Assembly: GCF_012163155.1 (NCBI RefSeq)
Contig: NZ_JAAVUN010000019.1
Location: 1 to 54,144, forward strand
Reading direction: 5' to 3'
From: Kocuria subflava
Lineage (GTDB): Bacteria > Actinomycetota > Actinomycetes > Actinomycetales > Micrococcaceae
DNA: 54,144 nt
This document shows positions 1 through 8,133 of the stretch, in pieces. The first letter of the stretch is position 1, and every line of letters starts with the position of its first letter. The position numbers and the translations under genes are program-made. The notes under the pieces are model-generated. The model had not been told where the DNA came from, ran no database searches, and saw only the letters and a program-made list of their open reading frames with translations.

Positions 1-1
1 C

Positions 2-55
2 GGCACCGCCAGCGAGATCCTCACCGCCACCGGCACCGAATGGCCAACACACTAA
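2..55 (+). CDS. C-terminal tail of an unidentified protein (partial)
   Basis: The first bases read in one frame as a 17-residue tail, GTASEILTATGTEWPTH, followed by a TAA stop at 53-55. The reading enters from outside the window, so the family cannot be named. It is on the same strand as, and about 65 bp upstream of, the glutaredoxin-like gene. It could be a chance open frame. Confidence 0.3.
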   Translation, partial: GTASEILTATGTEWPTH

Positions 56-119
56 ATTGGCACGACTCGGGTCAGATGGTGATCTCACGGGGGCGGGACC
101 TCTGGTTAGGATGCTGGGC

Positions 120-413
120 ATGAACTTACCTGCGGATGCTGCGCCCTCATCCATTGGCTCGGTCCCCGTTGAGGTCATCACGACGCCGGGCTGTCACCTG
201 TGCATTGACGGCTTGGCTGTGGTGGAACGTGTGGCGGGGGAGCACGGTGTGGACTGGGCGGAGCTGCCGCTGTCCAGCGTTCCGGAAGGCCCAGAGCGCG
301 ATCGCTGGTCCGTGGAAGTTCCCGTGCTGCTGATTGACGGTGTGCAACGGGATTTCTGGCAGATTGATCCGCGCAGGCTCACGCGGCTGCTGCGTGAACG
401 CAACCAAGGCTGA
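120..413 (+). CDS. Glutaredoxin-like (DUF836 type) protein
   Basis: Small thioredoxin-fold protein of about 97 residues. A beta strand (VEVITTPGCHLC) leads into a CxxC-type motif, Cys-His-Leu-Cys, near residue 30, as in the glutaredoxin family DUF836. A VPVLLIDG segment near residue 70 carries the cis-proline expected of the fold. I chose the ATG at 120 because AGG at 108-110 lies about 9 bases upstream; an ATG at 111 and a TTG at 57 are in frame but less well placed. The family is a presumed thiol-disulfide oxidoreductase of unknown partner. It may belong functionally with the thiol-redox (ResA/CcdA) genes downstream, but that link is only positional. Confidence 0.8.
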   Translation: MNLPADAAPSSIGSVPVEVITTPGCHLCIDGLAVVERVAGEHGVDWAELPLSSVPEGPERDRWSVEVPVLLIDGVQRDFWQIDPRRLTRLLRERNQG

Positions 414-471
414 AGCCACGGCGGCTCACACAACCACGGTTGCGTGAGCCGCCGGGCGTCCGCACACGGGA

Positions 472-945
472 TCACGCGCGCGGCTTGTCCGACACGTAGA
501 GCGTGATGGTTCCCTCCACCACCACAACGCCATCGGTGCGCATGGCTTTGACCGTGACGGGTACGTCTCCGCCGGCTTCCCAGTGCGCGGGATCCGATTC
601 GGCAACGCACAGCAGGTCCGTGTGGGCCTTGGCGGGGTAGGTCAGTTCCATACCCCGTGGAATCCAGCGTTTGGTCTCCGGCACGGTGGCCTCCGCCAGA
701 AGACCCATGGCCGCCTCCAACCCGTTGGCCACTGCAATCACGTGAAACGTGCCGATGTGGTTCTGCACTGCCCGGCGTTTGCGGATGCTGAGCTCGGCAT
801 GGTTGGGCCGGACCTCACGCACCTGCGGACGCACCGTCCAGAAGTACGGGGCGAACTGGGCGAAAGCCACACTGAAGATCTTTGTGCCCAGGGGCTTGGA
901 ACTCAAGCGCTGATACTTCCTGTACGTCTCTGTCATGTGATCCAC
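472..945 (-). CDS. DUF4442 hotdog-fold protein (putative thioesterase)
   Basis: A 157-residue protein with the DUF4442 pattern: a helical N-terminus (ETYRKYQRLSSKPLGTKIFS), then RKRRAVQNHIGTFHVIAVANGLEAA, in which the NHIGTFHV stretch and the following helix match the hotdog core, then a strand-rich C-terminal half. Hotdog proteins of this type are usually acyl-CoA thioesterases, but the substrate is unknown. The GTG at 945 has AGGGAC about 6 bases upstream; an ATG at 936 is the alternative. It is transcribed against its neighbours. Because the window carries most of the menaquinone pathway but no MenI, a DHNA-CoA thioesterase role is conceivable, but nothing in the sequence shows it. Confidence 0.75.
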   Translation of the reverse strand: MDHMTETYRKYQRLSSKPLGTKIFSVAFAQFAPYFWTVRPQVREVRPNHAELSIRKRRAVQNHIGTFHVIAVANGLEAAMGLLAEATVPETKRWIPRGMELTYPAKAHTDLLCVAESDPAHWEAGGDVPVTVKAMRTDGVVVVEGTITLYVSDKPRA

Positions 946-1017
946 GATACGTCCCTGGAGGGGCCCGGCCCTGACGCGGATTCGGGCAGGGCGGCGAGGT
1001 CTGGGAGAATGACCCTC

Positions 1018-1707
1018 ATGTCTTCACTCAACGCGCCGTCCTCGGCAACCGTGCACCTGTTGCGCCACGGACAGGTTCACAATCCGGATCGCATTGTCTA
1101 CGGACGTCTGCCGGATTTTCACCTCTCCGATCTTGGGCACCAGATGGCTGAAGTTGCCGGTCAGGCCCTGGCGCAGCGGCGTGAGCAGGGTGCCAAGTTG
1201 GTGTATCTGGCGGCCTCACCCCTGACGCGGACGTTGGAAACTGCGGCTCCGGTCTCCCGTGAGCTGGAGTTGGAGATCCACCCGGATGAACGACTGATCG
1301 AGCCCAAGAACCACTTTGAGGGCTTGCACGTCAACGGCAGCCAGCTGGCCCGGGTGGCCCACTGGCCGTACATGGTCAACCCCCTGCGCCCTTCCTGGGG
1401 TGAGACCTACCGCAGCCAGGTGGCGCGCATGGCGGAAGTGGTGGTGGAAGCTGCCCGGCGTGCCGTGGAGATCGGCGGTGATGGCGCTGAGGCCGTTCTG
1501 GTGTCCCACCAGCTGCCCATCTGGATGGCGCGTCGCTCCGCAGAGGGCAAGTTCCTGCCGCATGATCCCCGCGCCCGCCAGTGCAATTTGGCATCTTTGA
1601 CGTCCATGGTTTTTGACGACGTCCACGCCGGGCTGCCGCCGCGTGTGGTCTACAGCGAACCCGCTGCCCACCTTTACCCAGGAATCAACCAGCTTCCGGG
1701 TTCATGA
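1018..1707 (+). CDS. Histidine phosphatase / phosphoglycerate mutase family protein
   Basis: A 229-residue protein with the family's RHG signature near the N-terminus (VHLLRHGQVHNP), the catalytic phospho-histidine. It also has ASPLTRTLETA, with the second active-site Arg, an acidic ERLIEPKNHFEG segment, and the late histidine in AVLVSHQLPIW. These mark a broad-specificity phosphatase fold; the substrate cannot be told. The ATG at 1018 has GGGAG at 1003-1007 about 10 bases upstream, better than the ATG at 1009. The open frame reaches back to 583 but that stretch runs antisense to the DUF4442 gene. It sits 42 bp before resA and is commonly found at the head of this cytochrome c biogenesis cluster in Micrococcaceae-type genomes. 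Confidence 0.88.
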   Translation: MSSLNAPSSATVHLLRHGQVHNPDRIVYGRLPDFHLSDLGHQMAEVAGQALAQRREQGAKLVYLAASPLTRTLETAAPVSRELELEIHPDERLIEPKNHFEGLHVNGSQLARVAHWPYMVNPLRPSWGETYRSQVARMAEVVVEAARRAVEIGGDGAEAVLVSHQLPIWMARRSAEGKFLPHDPRARQCNLASLTSMVFDDVHAGLPPRVVYSEPAAHLYPGINQLPGS

Positions 1708-1749
1708 TGCCCTTGAAACCCCTCTGCCGATCTTTCAGGTGATGTTGCT

Positions 1750-2451
1750 GTGCCACGCACTTCCCCGCGTTCTGCGGGTGTTCCGTCCTCAACCGGTGTG
1801 CCTTCTTCCACAGGCGTGTCCGCTGACTCCGGCGACTCTCCCGCGGCGTCGTCGTCGTGGAGGCTGAGCCGACGCGCTGTTCTGACCACTGCGGGTGCGG
1901 GCCTGACCGCCGTGGTGCTGGCTGCGTGCACCCCTGAGGAGGAGAACCTCGCCGAGCAGGCAAATGCAGGTGGGGACACCGGCTACATTGCCGGGGACGG
2001 CTCCGTGACCGAGTACGCCGCTTCCGACCGTGGTGAGCCGGTGGAGTTCACGGGCACGCTGTTTGACGGCACGGAGGTCACTGCCCAGGAGCTGCGCGGA
2101 AAGCCTGCGTTGTTGAACTTCTGGTACGCGGGATGCGCCCCGTGCCGCGAGGAGGCCCCAGACCTGGTGGAAATGGCCCACTTACACGAGGGTGACATCA
2201 CCTTCTACGGGGTCAACGTCCGTGATGAACAGGCCACGGCGGAGGCCTTTGAACGGACCTTTGAGATCCCGTACCCGTCTTTTGAGGACCGCGACGGTGG
2301 CGTCCTCCTGGCGCTGTCCACATTCGTCCCGCCGCAGGCTGTTCCCACCACGATCATCTTGGATGCCGAAGGGCGGGTGGCATCACGCGTGCTGGGCATT
2401 GCGGAGCCGTCCATCCTGAAGGCATTGCTGGATGACGTGGTGAACGCGTGA
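1750..2451 (+). CDS. resA: TlpA/ResA-like thiol-disulfide oxidoreductase lipoprotein
   Basis: A 233-residue exported thioredoxin-fold protein. The first 40 residues are Ser/Thr-rich, followed by a twin-arginine-like stretch (SRRAVLTTAGAG), a hydrophobic segment and a lipobox ending LAAC near residue 60, so it is likely a membrane-anchored lipoprotein. The redox centre is WYAGCAPCREEAP (CxxC). PQAVPTTIILD carries the cis-proline strand. In System II cytochrome c maturation this protein reduces the apocytochrome CxxCH cysteines before heme attachment, using electrons from CcdA. The GTG start has AGGTGA at 1737-1742, 7 bases upstream. Its stop overlaps the ccdA start as GTGA, so the two are translationally coupled. 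Confidence 0.93.
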   Translation: MPRTSPRSAGVPSSTGVPSSTGVSADSGDSPAASSSWRLSRRAVLTTAGAGLTAVVLAACTPEEENLAEQANAGGDTGYIAGDGSVTEYAASDRGEPVEFTGTLFDGTEVTAQELRGKPALLNFWYAGCAPCREEAPDLVEMAHLHEGDITFYGVNVRDEQATAEAFERTFEIPYPSFEDRDGGVLLALSTFVPPQAVPTTIILDAEGRVASRVLGIAEPSILKALLDDVVNA

Positions 2452-3209
2452 CGGACGGCAATCAGTTCGCCTCCCTGATCCTTGACGGCTCCATGTGGGC
2501 CGCCTTCCCGGTGGCCGTTCTGGCCGGGTTGGTCTCCTTTGCCTCCCCGTGTGTGCTGCCTCTGGTGCCCGGCTACCTGGGCTACGTGACCGGGTTGACC
2601 GGAGTGGACCTGGAACAGCAGAAGCGCGGGCGCATGTTCGCAGGCGTAGCCCTGTTCATTGCAGGCTTCACCACGGTGTTCGTGTTGATGTCCGTGGTGT
2701 TGGCCCAGTTGGGTGCCTTGCCGTGGTTGCGCGGACAGAACTGGGTGATGGTTGTCCTGGGCGCTCTGGTGGTGCTCATGGGTGTGGTGTTCATGGGCGG
2801 GTTCGGTGTATTCCAGCGCGAGCGCAAGATTCACCGCAAGCCACCGCCCGGGCTGTGGGGTGCCCCGCTGTTGGGAGTGACCTTTGGTTTGGGCTGGGCG
2901 CCGTGCATCGGACCCACGTTTGCTGCCGTTCAGATGCTGGCCTACAGCGGGGGTGCCTCCGTGGGCAAAGCCACTGTGCTGACCCTGGCGTACTGTCTGG
3001 GGTTGGGAGTCCCGTTCCTGCTGATTGCCCTGGCATTCCGGCGTGGCATGGGTGCACTGACTTTCATGCGCAAACACCGGTTGCTGCTGCAGAGGATCGG
3101 TGGGGCCATGCTCATCCTGATCGGCATCTTGTTGATGACCGGTCTGTGGACGGCATTCGTCTCCTGGTTCCAGGCCGAGCTGGTTCAAGATTTTGTGCCG
3201 GTGATTTGA
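2448..3209 (+). CDS. ccdA: Cytochrome c biogenesis protein CcdA (DsbD-like)
   Basis: A 253-residue integral membrane protein with about six hydrophobic segments. The two conserved membrane cysteines of the CcdA/DsbD core are visible: FASPCVLPLVPGYLGY near residue 30 and LGWAPCIGPTFAAV near residue 150. CcdA carries reducing equivalents from cytoplasmic thioredoxin across the membrane to ResA. The GTG start overlaps the resA stop by four bases. The gene is followed after 64 bp by resB. Confidence 0.95.
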   Translation: MTDGNQFASLILDGSMWAAFPVAVLAGLVSFASPCVLPLVPGYLGYVTGLTGVDLEQQKRGRMFAGVALFIAGFTTVFVLMSVVLAQLGALPWLRGQNWVMVVLGALVVLMGVVFMGGFGVFQRERKIHRKPPPGLWGAPLLGVTFGLGWAPCIGPTFAAVQMLAYSGGASVGKATVLTLAYCLGLGVPFLLIALAFRRGMGALTFMRKHRLLLQRIGGAMLILIGILLMTGLWTAFVSWFQAELVQDFVPVI

Positions 3210-3273
3210 TGCAGCATCCCAGCTTCCGCGGGCCCCGTGGCCTGCGCCCACACACAGATTCAGGAACGCGGTA

Positions 3274-5205
3274 ATGGCCCGCAGGAGTGACGTGAGCCCA
3301 GCAGAGCAACCCGACGAGTCGCAGACCACTTCGGGGTCTTCCGCGCGCAGAAACTCCGATGCGCACAGAAACTCGTATGCGCGCGGAGACTCCAATGCAC
3401 ACGGAGACTCCCAGACGCACAGGGACTCGGGTGCACCCGGTGAGTCAGGCGCACCCAAGAGATGGGGCCGCCGCAAGGGATCCGGCACTGGACCGAAACA
3501 AGGCGGTGTTGCGGGGCAGGGCGATGGCCCGGGGTCGACGTCGGGCACCTCCGAGGTGGCTGTCCCCGCCCTGGGTGTGGTGGGCATGTTGCGGTGGGCC
3601 TGGTCCCAACTGACGCGCATGAACACTGCCCTGTTCCTGCTGTTGCTCTTGGCGGTGGCCGCGGTACCCGGCTCGATCTTCCCGCAGCGCGTGCAGGACG
3701 TGGCAGCGGTGAACTCCTACATCGAGGCCAACCCCACCACCGGACCCGTCCTGGACCGCCTGCAGTTCTTTGACGTGTTCTCCTCCGTCTGGTTCTCCGC
3801 CATCTACCTGCTGCTGTTCATCTCCCTGGTGGGTTGCGTGATCCCGCGTGCTCGCAAGCATTGGCAGGCGTGGCGCGCCAAGCCTCCGCGCACACCGGCA
3901 CGCCTGCAGCGTCTGCCAGTGGCCCGTTCCCTGGAGCTGGGAGGCCGCGACGGCGCACCGGCACCGGAGGCCGACCACGTGATCGAGCAGGTGGCCGCCA
4001 TCCTCAAGAAACGCCGCTACCGGGTGGACGTGCGGGACCTGGGTTCCCAAGCGCCGTCGGTGGGGGCGGAACGGGGAATGTGGAAAGAGGTGGGCAACAT
4101 CCTGTTCCACCTGGCCATGGTGGGAATCCTGATCTTTGTGGCCTACGGATCCTTGTTCGGTTTCAAGGGGCAGAAGATTCTGACCGTGGGGGACACCTTT
4201 GCCAACTCGTTGATCAGCTACGACTCCTTCACACCGGGCTCAAACTTCAACGCCGACTGGCTGGATCCCTTCACCATCCGGGTGGATGACTTCCGGGTGG
4301 AATACAACCGGGACACCTCAGACCCTGCCTCCTACGGCATCCCGCTGCACTACGAATCGGATGTGACCATCACCGATGCACCTGGGGAAGAACCCCGCCA
4401 GGAGGTGCTGAGCGTGAACCGGCCGATCGACGTCGACGGCGTGAGTGCCTACCTGATCGGCAACGGTTACGCTCCGGTGGTCCGGGTGACGGACGGGGAC
4501 GGCAACATTGCCTACGAGGGGCCTGTGGTGACGGTCCCGGAGGACACCTCCAACATTTCCTCCTTCACGCTCAAGGTCCCGGACTCCTCACCTGAGCAGC
4601 TGGGTCTGACCGGAACCTTTCTGCCGACCGCATGGACGGACGAGGCCACCGGTCAACTGACCTCTGCGGACCCCGATCTGGGCAACCCGGCCCTGGTGCT
4701 CTCCGTCTACAGCGGGGACCTGGGCCTGGATGACGGAACCCCGCAGAACGTGTACGTGCTGGATGTGAGCAACCTGAACGAGGTTGCATCCCCCATGGCC
4801 AGCAATGGCCCGATCATGCTCTCCGAGGCCAACCCGCGGGTGGAACTGCCCAATGGCCTGGGAACGGTGGAGTACCTGGAAACCCAGCGCTATGTGGGAC
4901 TGGATCTGCACTACGACCCCGGAACCCGCGGCGTGTTCATCTCCTTCTGCCTGGCCTTCCTGGGGCTGATCATGTCTCTGTTCATCGTGCGTCGACGTGC
5001 GTGGGTGCGGGTGAACACCGTGGAGACTGAAGCAGGCCCCCGGGTTGTCCTGGAGTACGGCCTGCTGGCCCGCGGTGAGGACCCACGGCTGGAGGCCGAG
5101 GCCGAGAACCTGGTGGAGCTCTTCACCGCCGAATGGGAGGAAATCGGCGTCCGTGACTCCCAGCTGACCACCACTGCCGCACGGCAGAAGGCATCCGTGC
5201 AGTGA
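3274..5205 (+). CDS. resB: Cytochrome c biogenesis protein ResB
   Basis: A 643-residue ResB, the partner of CcsB in the System II heme-export and ligation complex. Three membrane segments lie in the first half (MNTALFLLLLLAVAAVPGS, SSVWFSAIYLLLFISLVGC, ILFHLAMVGILIFVAYG), then a large extracytoplasmic domain of about 300 residues, then a last membrane segment (GVFISFCLAFLGLIMSLFIV) and a cytoplasmic tail. The His in the third segment (LFHLAMVG) fits a heme-ligand position. The N-terminal ~105 residues before the first membrane segment are unusually long, polar and repetitive (six hexapeptides at residues 26-61, listed separately). It lies between ccdA and ccsB on the same strand, most likely in one transcript. 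Confidence 0.95.
   Translation: MARRSDVSPAEQPDESQTTSGSSARRNSDAHRNSYARGDSNAHGDSQTHRDSGAPGESGAPKRWGRRKGSGTGPKQGGVAGQGDGPGSTSGTSEVAVPALGVVGMLRWAWSQLTRMNTALFLLLLLAVAAVPGSIFPQRVQDVAAVNSYIEANPTTGPVLDRLQFFDVFSSVWFSAIYLLLFISLVGCVIPRARKHWQAWRAKPPRTPARLQRLPVARSLELGGRDGAPAPEADHVIEQVAAILKKRRYRVDVRDLGSQAPSVGAERGMWKEVGNILFHLAMVGILIFVAYGSLFGFKGQKILTVGDTFANSLISYDSFTPGSNFNADWLDPFTIRVDDFRVEYNRDTSDPASYGIPLHYESDVTITDAPGEEPRQEVLSVNRPIDVDGVSAYLIGNGYAPVVRVTDGDGNIAYEGPVVTVPEDTSNISSFTLKVPDSSPEQLGLTGTFLPTAWTDEATGQLTSADPDLGNPALVLSVYSGDLGLDDGTPQNVYVLDVSNLNEVASPMASNGPIMLSEANPRVELPNGLGTVEYLETQRYVGLDLHYDPGTRGVFISFCLAFLGLIMSLFIVRRRAWVRVNTVETEAGPRVVLEYGLLARGEDPRLEAEAENLVELFTAEWEEIGVRDSQLTTTAARQKASVQ
3349..3456 (+). repeat. 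Six tandem 18-bp repeats in the 5' part of resB
   Basis: Six consecutive 18-base units begin at 3349, 3367, 3385, 3403, 3421 and 3439. Each keeps a central (A/G)ACTC or GAGTC core and encodes a hexapeptide: RNSDAH, RNSYAR, GDSNAH, GDSQTH, RDSGAP, GESGAP. Copies have diverged but the period is exact, so copy-number changes would stay in frame. Confidence 0.85.
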
Positions 5206-5255
5206 CGTTGCCGAGCAGCACACGAAGCCCGGACCGAAAGTGAGAGAATGACCCC

Positions 5256-6425
5256 ATGACTGACCCCATGACACCCGTAGACACCACACTCGGGACGTGG
5301 TCCGAGCTGTTCATGCTCATGGCCGCGGTGGTGTACATGTTCGTGTTCATCGCCTTTGCGTGGGACATGGCATCCCACTCCAAGACGTTGAAGGAGGCTG
5401 AGCGGCGCGAAGAGCGTGCCGAGCAGCGTTCCGAGGCGCTGGTGGGTGCCGGTGCCGGTGCTCGCACCGGATCCTCCGCCCTGACGGAATCCCCCGGTGA
5501 AGTTGACGGTGCCACGGAAGGCGCGGAGGGGCAGTGGTCAACCACGTCCCGGGATGAGCGCAACGATTCCGGGTCCGGATCCCGCGCAGGGTGGCGCGCA
5601 CAGCGCTCCTCGGCGTTGGAGGGCCAGGTGGCTGATTCCAGCATGTCCTATGCGGACAACGATCACCGCCGACCGGCAGCACGTGTGGCCGTGGTGCTCA
5701 TGGTCTTGGCCTTTGTGATCCACCTGGCCGCCGTGATCATGCGCGCCATTGCGGCCAACCGTGTGCCGTGGTCCAACATGTACGAGTTCTCCACCACGGG
5801 CGCCCTGCTGATCGTGGCGGTCTACCTGGTCATGTTGATCATCAAGGACCTGCGGTTCGTGGGCGTGCTGATCTCCGGGTTGGTCACCTTGATGCTCACG
5901 GCAGCCACCATCGCCTATCCCACCCCCGTGTCACCGCTGCAGCCGGCGCTGCAGTCCTACTGGCTGGTGATCCACGTGTCCATCGCGGTGGCGGCCATGG
6001 GCATTTTTGCCATCACCTTTGCCCTGGCCATCCTGCAGCTGATCCAGGATCGGCGGGAGAAGCGCATTCTGGAAGGTGGGCCCAGCGGTTGGGCCTTCCT
6101 GAAGATCGTGCCCTCCGCGCAGACCCTGGAGAACTTCTCCTACCGCCTCAACAGCGTGGGATTCGTCTTCTGGACCTTCACCCTGGCGGCCGGTGCCATC
6201 TGGGCCCGTGACGCATGGGGTCGATACTGGGGCTGGGACCCCAAGGAAGTCTGGACCTTTGTGATCTGGGTGGTCTACGCGGCCTACCTGCACGCGCGCG
6301 CCACACGCGGCTGGACGGGGCGGCGTTCGGCCTGGTTGTCCATCGTGGGCTTCCTGTGCATCCTGTTCAACTACTTTGTGGTCAACACTTTGTTTGACGG
6401 TCTGCACTCCTACTCAGGTCTGTGA
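5256..6425 (+). CDS. ccsB: c-type cytochrome biogenesis protein CcsB (CcsA/CcmC family)
   Basis: A 389-residue multi-spanning membrane protein. It carries the family's tryptophan-rich heme-handling motif, WGWDPKEVW, near residue 325. Conserved histidines lie in the membrane regions (LVIHVSIAVAAMG, YLHARATRGW) and in the C-terminal LHSYSGL. Residues ~40-135, between the first and second membrane segments, form a hydrophilic Ser/Glu/Arg-rich insert. With ResB it forms the cytochrome c synthetase that delivers heme to apocytochromes outside the membrane. It is the last gene of the resA-ccdA-resB-ccsB run and is followed by a strong hairpin. Confidence 0.95.
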   Translation: MTDPMTPVDTTLGTWSELFMLMAAVVYMFVFIAFAWDMASHSKTLKEAERREERAEQRSEALVGAGAGARTGSSALTESPGEVDGATEGAEGQWSTTSRDERNDSGSGSRAGWRAQRSSALEGQVADSSMSYADNDHRRPAARVAVVLMVLAFVIHLAAVIMRAIAANRVPWSNMYEFSTTGALLIVAVYLVMLIIKDLRFVGVLISGLVTLMLTAATIAYPTPVSPLQPALQSYWLVIHVSIAVAAMGIFAITFALAILQLIQDRREKRILEGGPSGWAFLKIVPSAQTLENFSYRLNSVGFVFWTFTLAAGAIWARDAWGRYWGWDPKEVWTFVIWVVYAAYLHARATRGWTGRRSAWLSIVGFLCILFNYFVVNTLFDGLHSYSGL

Positions 6426-6443
6426 GTTGAGGCTGCACAGCAA

Positions 6444-6500
6444 CTTGGGCATGGAAAAGGGCCTCACCGATCAGCGGTGAGGCCCTTTTCGATGCCCAAG
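6444..6500. terminator. Bidirectional terminator-like hairpin after ccsB
   Basis: Two 26-base arms (6444-6469 and 6475-6500) pair with a single mismatch around a five-base loop. The stem core is AAAAGGGCCTCACCG against CGGTGAGGCCCTTTT, giving a U-rich 3' side in either direction. It lies between the convergent ccsB (+) and the PLDc_N gene (-) and can serve both. Confidence 0.9.
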
Positions 6501-6512
6501 TTCTTGTTACGA

Positions 6513-7016
6513 CTACCGTGGATCATCGGGGTGTTCGTCCCCGGGGAGATCATCAGGCTGATCGTGGCTGTCGTGCGGGGTGGTGGAGCTGGATCCGCCG
6601 GTTCCAGGGGAGTCCGTGGTCTCCGTGGCGGAGTCACCAGACCCACCGGAGGTGCCCGAGTCATCCGGGGCATCCTGGGCAGCCCCTCCTGCTCGACGAC
6701 GCCGTTCCCATTCCTCGAGTTCAGCATCCGCCTGTTCGGAGCGCCGCTTCTCATCGAGTTGACGCAGAAAGTTGGGGTCGTCGTCGGGCCCCTTGGCACG
6801 GGCGGACTGTGAGCTGGCCGGTGCGTAGCGGGGGCGCCCCAGAGCCAGCCAGAGGATGCCGCCGATCACCGGAAGCAGCAGGATCACCGCGATCCACGGT
6901 CCGCGTCGGATGCCGCGGATGTCCCGGGGGTCGGAGCGCAGGCAGTCAAAGAACGAGTAAATGATCACGCCCACTGCCAGCGCGGCCACGCCGATGATTG
7001 CAATTGCTCGGATCAT
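6513..7016 (-). CDS. PLDc_N (phospholipase D nuclease N-terminal) small membrane protein
   Basis: A 167-residue protein. The N-terminal ~65 residues are two membrane segments (IRAIAIIGVAALAVGVIIYSF and WIAVILLLPVIGGILWLALG) linked by FDCLRSDPRDIRGIRRG, the usual PLDc_N layout. The remaining ~100 residues are charged, then Ser/Gly/Asp/Pro-rich (GTSGGSGDSATETTDSPGTG) and likely disordered and cytoplasmic. Despite the domain name there is no phospholipase catalytic HKD motif; such short proteins have no known function. It converges on the terminator at 6444-6500. Confidence 0.8.
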   Translation of the reverse strand: MIRAIAIIGVAALAVGVIIYSFFDCLRSDPRDIRGIRRGPWIAVILLLPVIGGILWLALGRPRYAPASSQSARAKGPDDDPNFLRQLDEKRRSEQADAELEEWERRRRAGGAAQDAPDDSGTSGGSGDSATETTDSPGTGGSSSTTPHDSHDQPDDLPGDEHPDDPR

Positions 7017-7032
7017 GCATCAATCATATTGC

Positions 7033-7998
7033 TTACCCAACGGGTGTCCTGCCGCGGCGGGGCTGGTCAGCCACCAGCGAATCGGTGGCCGGGGTGCTGG
7101 GATCAACGGCGCCGGCAGCCACGACGTCGGCCCGCACCAGGGCGCGATGCGCTCGGATGGCGTAGACGACCGCAGCCGCACCCATCACGGCAATGGCAAG
7201 GAGCACCATGCGGCTGGCCAGTGCCGGGGCGGCCAAGGCATCAGCGGAGAGCAGGGTGCGGGTGTTGGTCAACACGATCAACGCACCCACGGCCGGCCCC
7301 AGGACCCGGGCGGGGATGACCTTGACCAGGGCCGCGGCGATCGGGGCAGCGATCACGCCGCCGATCAGCAGTGCGCCCACCCAGTCAAAGTTGATGCCTT
7401 GCGAACCCAGGTGCAGCAGAAAGCCCAGGGACGCGGCCACGGTGACCATGAACTCCGCGGTGTTCACCGACCCCACCACCTTGCGGGGCTCCAGGCGGCC
7501 ATCGGCCAGTAGGGCGGGAGTGCCCACGGGTCCCCATCCGCCGCCTCCGGTGGCGTCGATGAAACCGGCGAACAGCCCCAACGGAGACAGGAACTTGGCC
7601 GGGATCTTGCGCCCCAGCCGCTGCCTGCTCAAGCCCTTGAAGGTGAAGCGGTAGAGGATGTAGAGGCCCAACACCAGCAGGACGGTGCTCATCACGGGGC
7701 GGGCCACGGAGGCATCCAGAGTGGACAGCACGGTGGCGCCCAGAAATCCGCCGACGGCGCCGGGGAAACCGATCTTGGCCACCACCCGCCAGTCCACGTT
7801 GCCGAACTTCCAGTGGGAGAGCCCCGAGGCCAGCGTGGTGCCCACCTCAGCCAGGTGCACGGTGGCGGAAGCAGCTGCGGGGTTGGCGCCGATCATCAGC
7901 AGCAGCGTGGAGGTGGTGACGCCGTAGGCCATGCCCAGTCCACCGTCCACGAGTTGTGCGGCCAAGCCCACCAGGGCAATCAGGACCAGAGTGCGCAC
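7033..7998 (-). CDS. TauE/SafE family sulfite/anion exporter
   Basis: A 321-residue membrane protein with the TauE/SafE pattern. The N-terminal half has LVGLAAQLVDGGLGMAYGVT, the second half the matching inverted-repeat signature FAGFIDATGGGGWGPVGTPAL, and about eight hydrophobic segments are visible. The GTG start at 7998 has a perfect AGGAGG at 8005-8010, six bases upstream; the longer open frame to 8196 is unlikely. Members export sulfite, sulfonates or other small anions. It is divergent from an Rrf2-type regulator 136 bp away, which suggests control by that protein and a link to sulfur metabolism, as for CymR-type Rrf2 proteins; the link is inference. Confidence 0.88.
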   Translation of the reverse strand: MRTLVLIALVGLAAQLVDGGLGMAYGVTTSTLLLMIGANPAAASATVHLAEVGTTLASGLSHWKFGNVDWRVVAKIGFPGAVGGFLGATVLSTLDASVARPVMSTVLLVLGLYILYRFTFKGLSRQRLGRKIPAKFLSPLGLFAGFIDATGGGGWGPVGTPALLADGRLEPRKVVGSVNTAEFMVTVAASLGFLLHLGSQGINFDWVGALLIGGVIAAPIAAALVKVIPARVLGPAVGALIVLTNTRTLLSADALAAPALASRMVLLAIAVMGAAAVVYAIRAHRALVRADVVAAGAVDPSTPATDSLVADQPRRGRTPVG

Positions 7999-8088
7999 AG
8001 GGCACCTCCTTGAACGTTCGCCGGCGGTGCCGGGAGGGTTTTCCCACAATTCCCATCGAATGTGTGGGGTTTGAGTCAAGAGGAGCCA

Positions 8089-8109
8089 ACCAGGCCGAGA
8101 ACTCCTGGT
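8089..8109. promoter_or_regulatory. Inverted repeat, candidate operator between tauE-like and rrf2-like genes
   Basis: ACCAGG (8089-8094) and CCTGGT (8104-8109) form a perfect 6-bp inverted repeat with a 9-base spacer, ending 24 bases before the Rrf2-type start codon in a 135-bp divergent intergenic region. The position suits autoregulation. Only the symmetry is seen; no binding evidence exists. Confidence 0.4.
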
Positions 8110-8133
8110 CAAAGATCGTGAAACAATCGTCAC

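Noticed and set aside
583-1017. Upstream extension of the phosphoglycerate mutase-like frame
   Set aside because: It runs antisense to the DUF4442 gene, has no family similarity, and the RHG domain begins right after the ATG at 1018, which has a suitable ribosome site.
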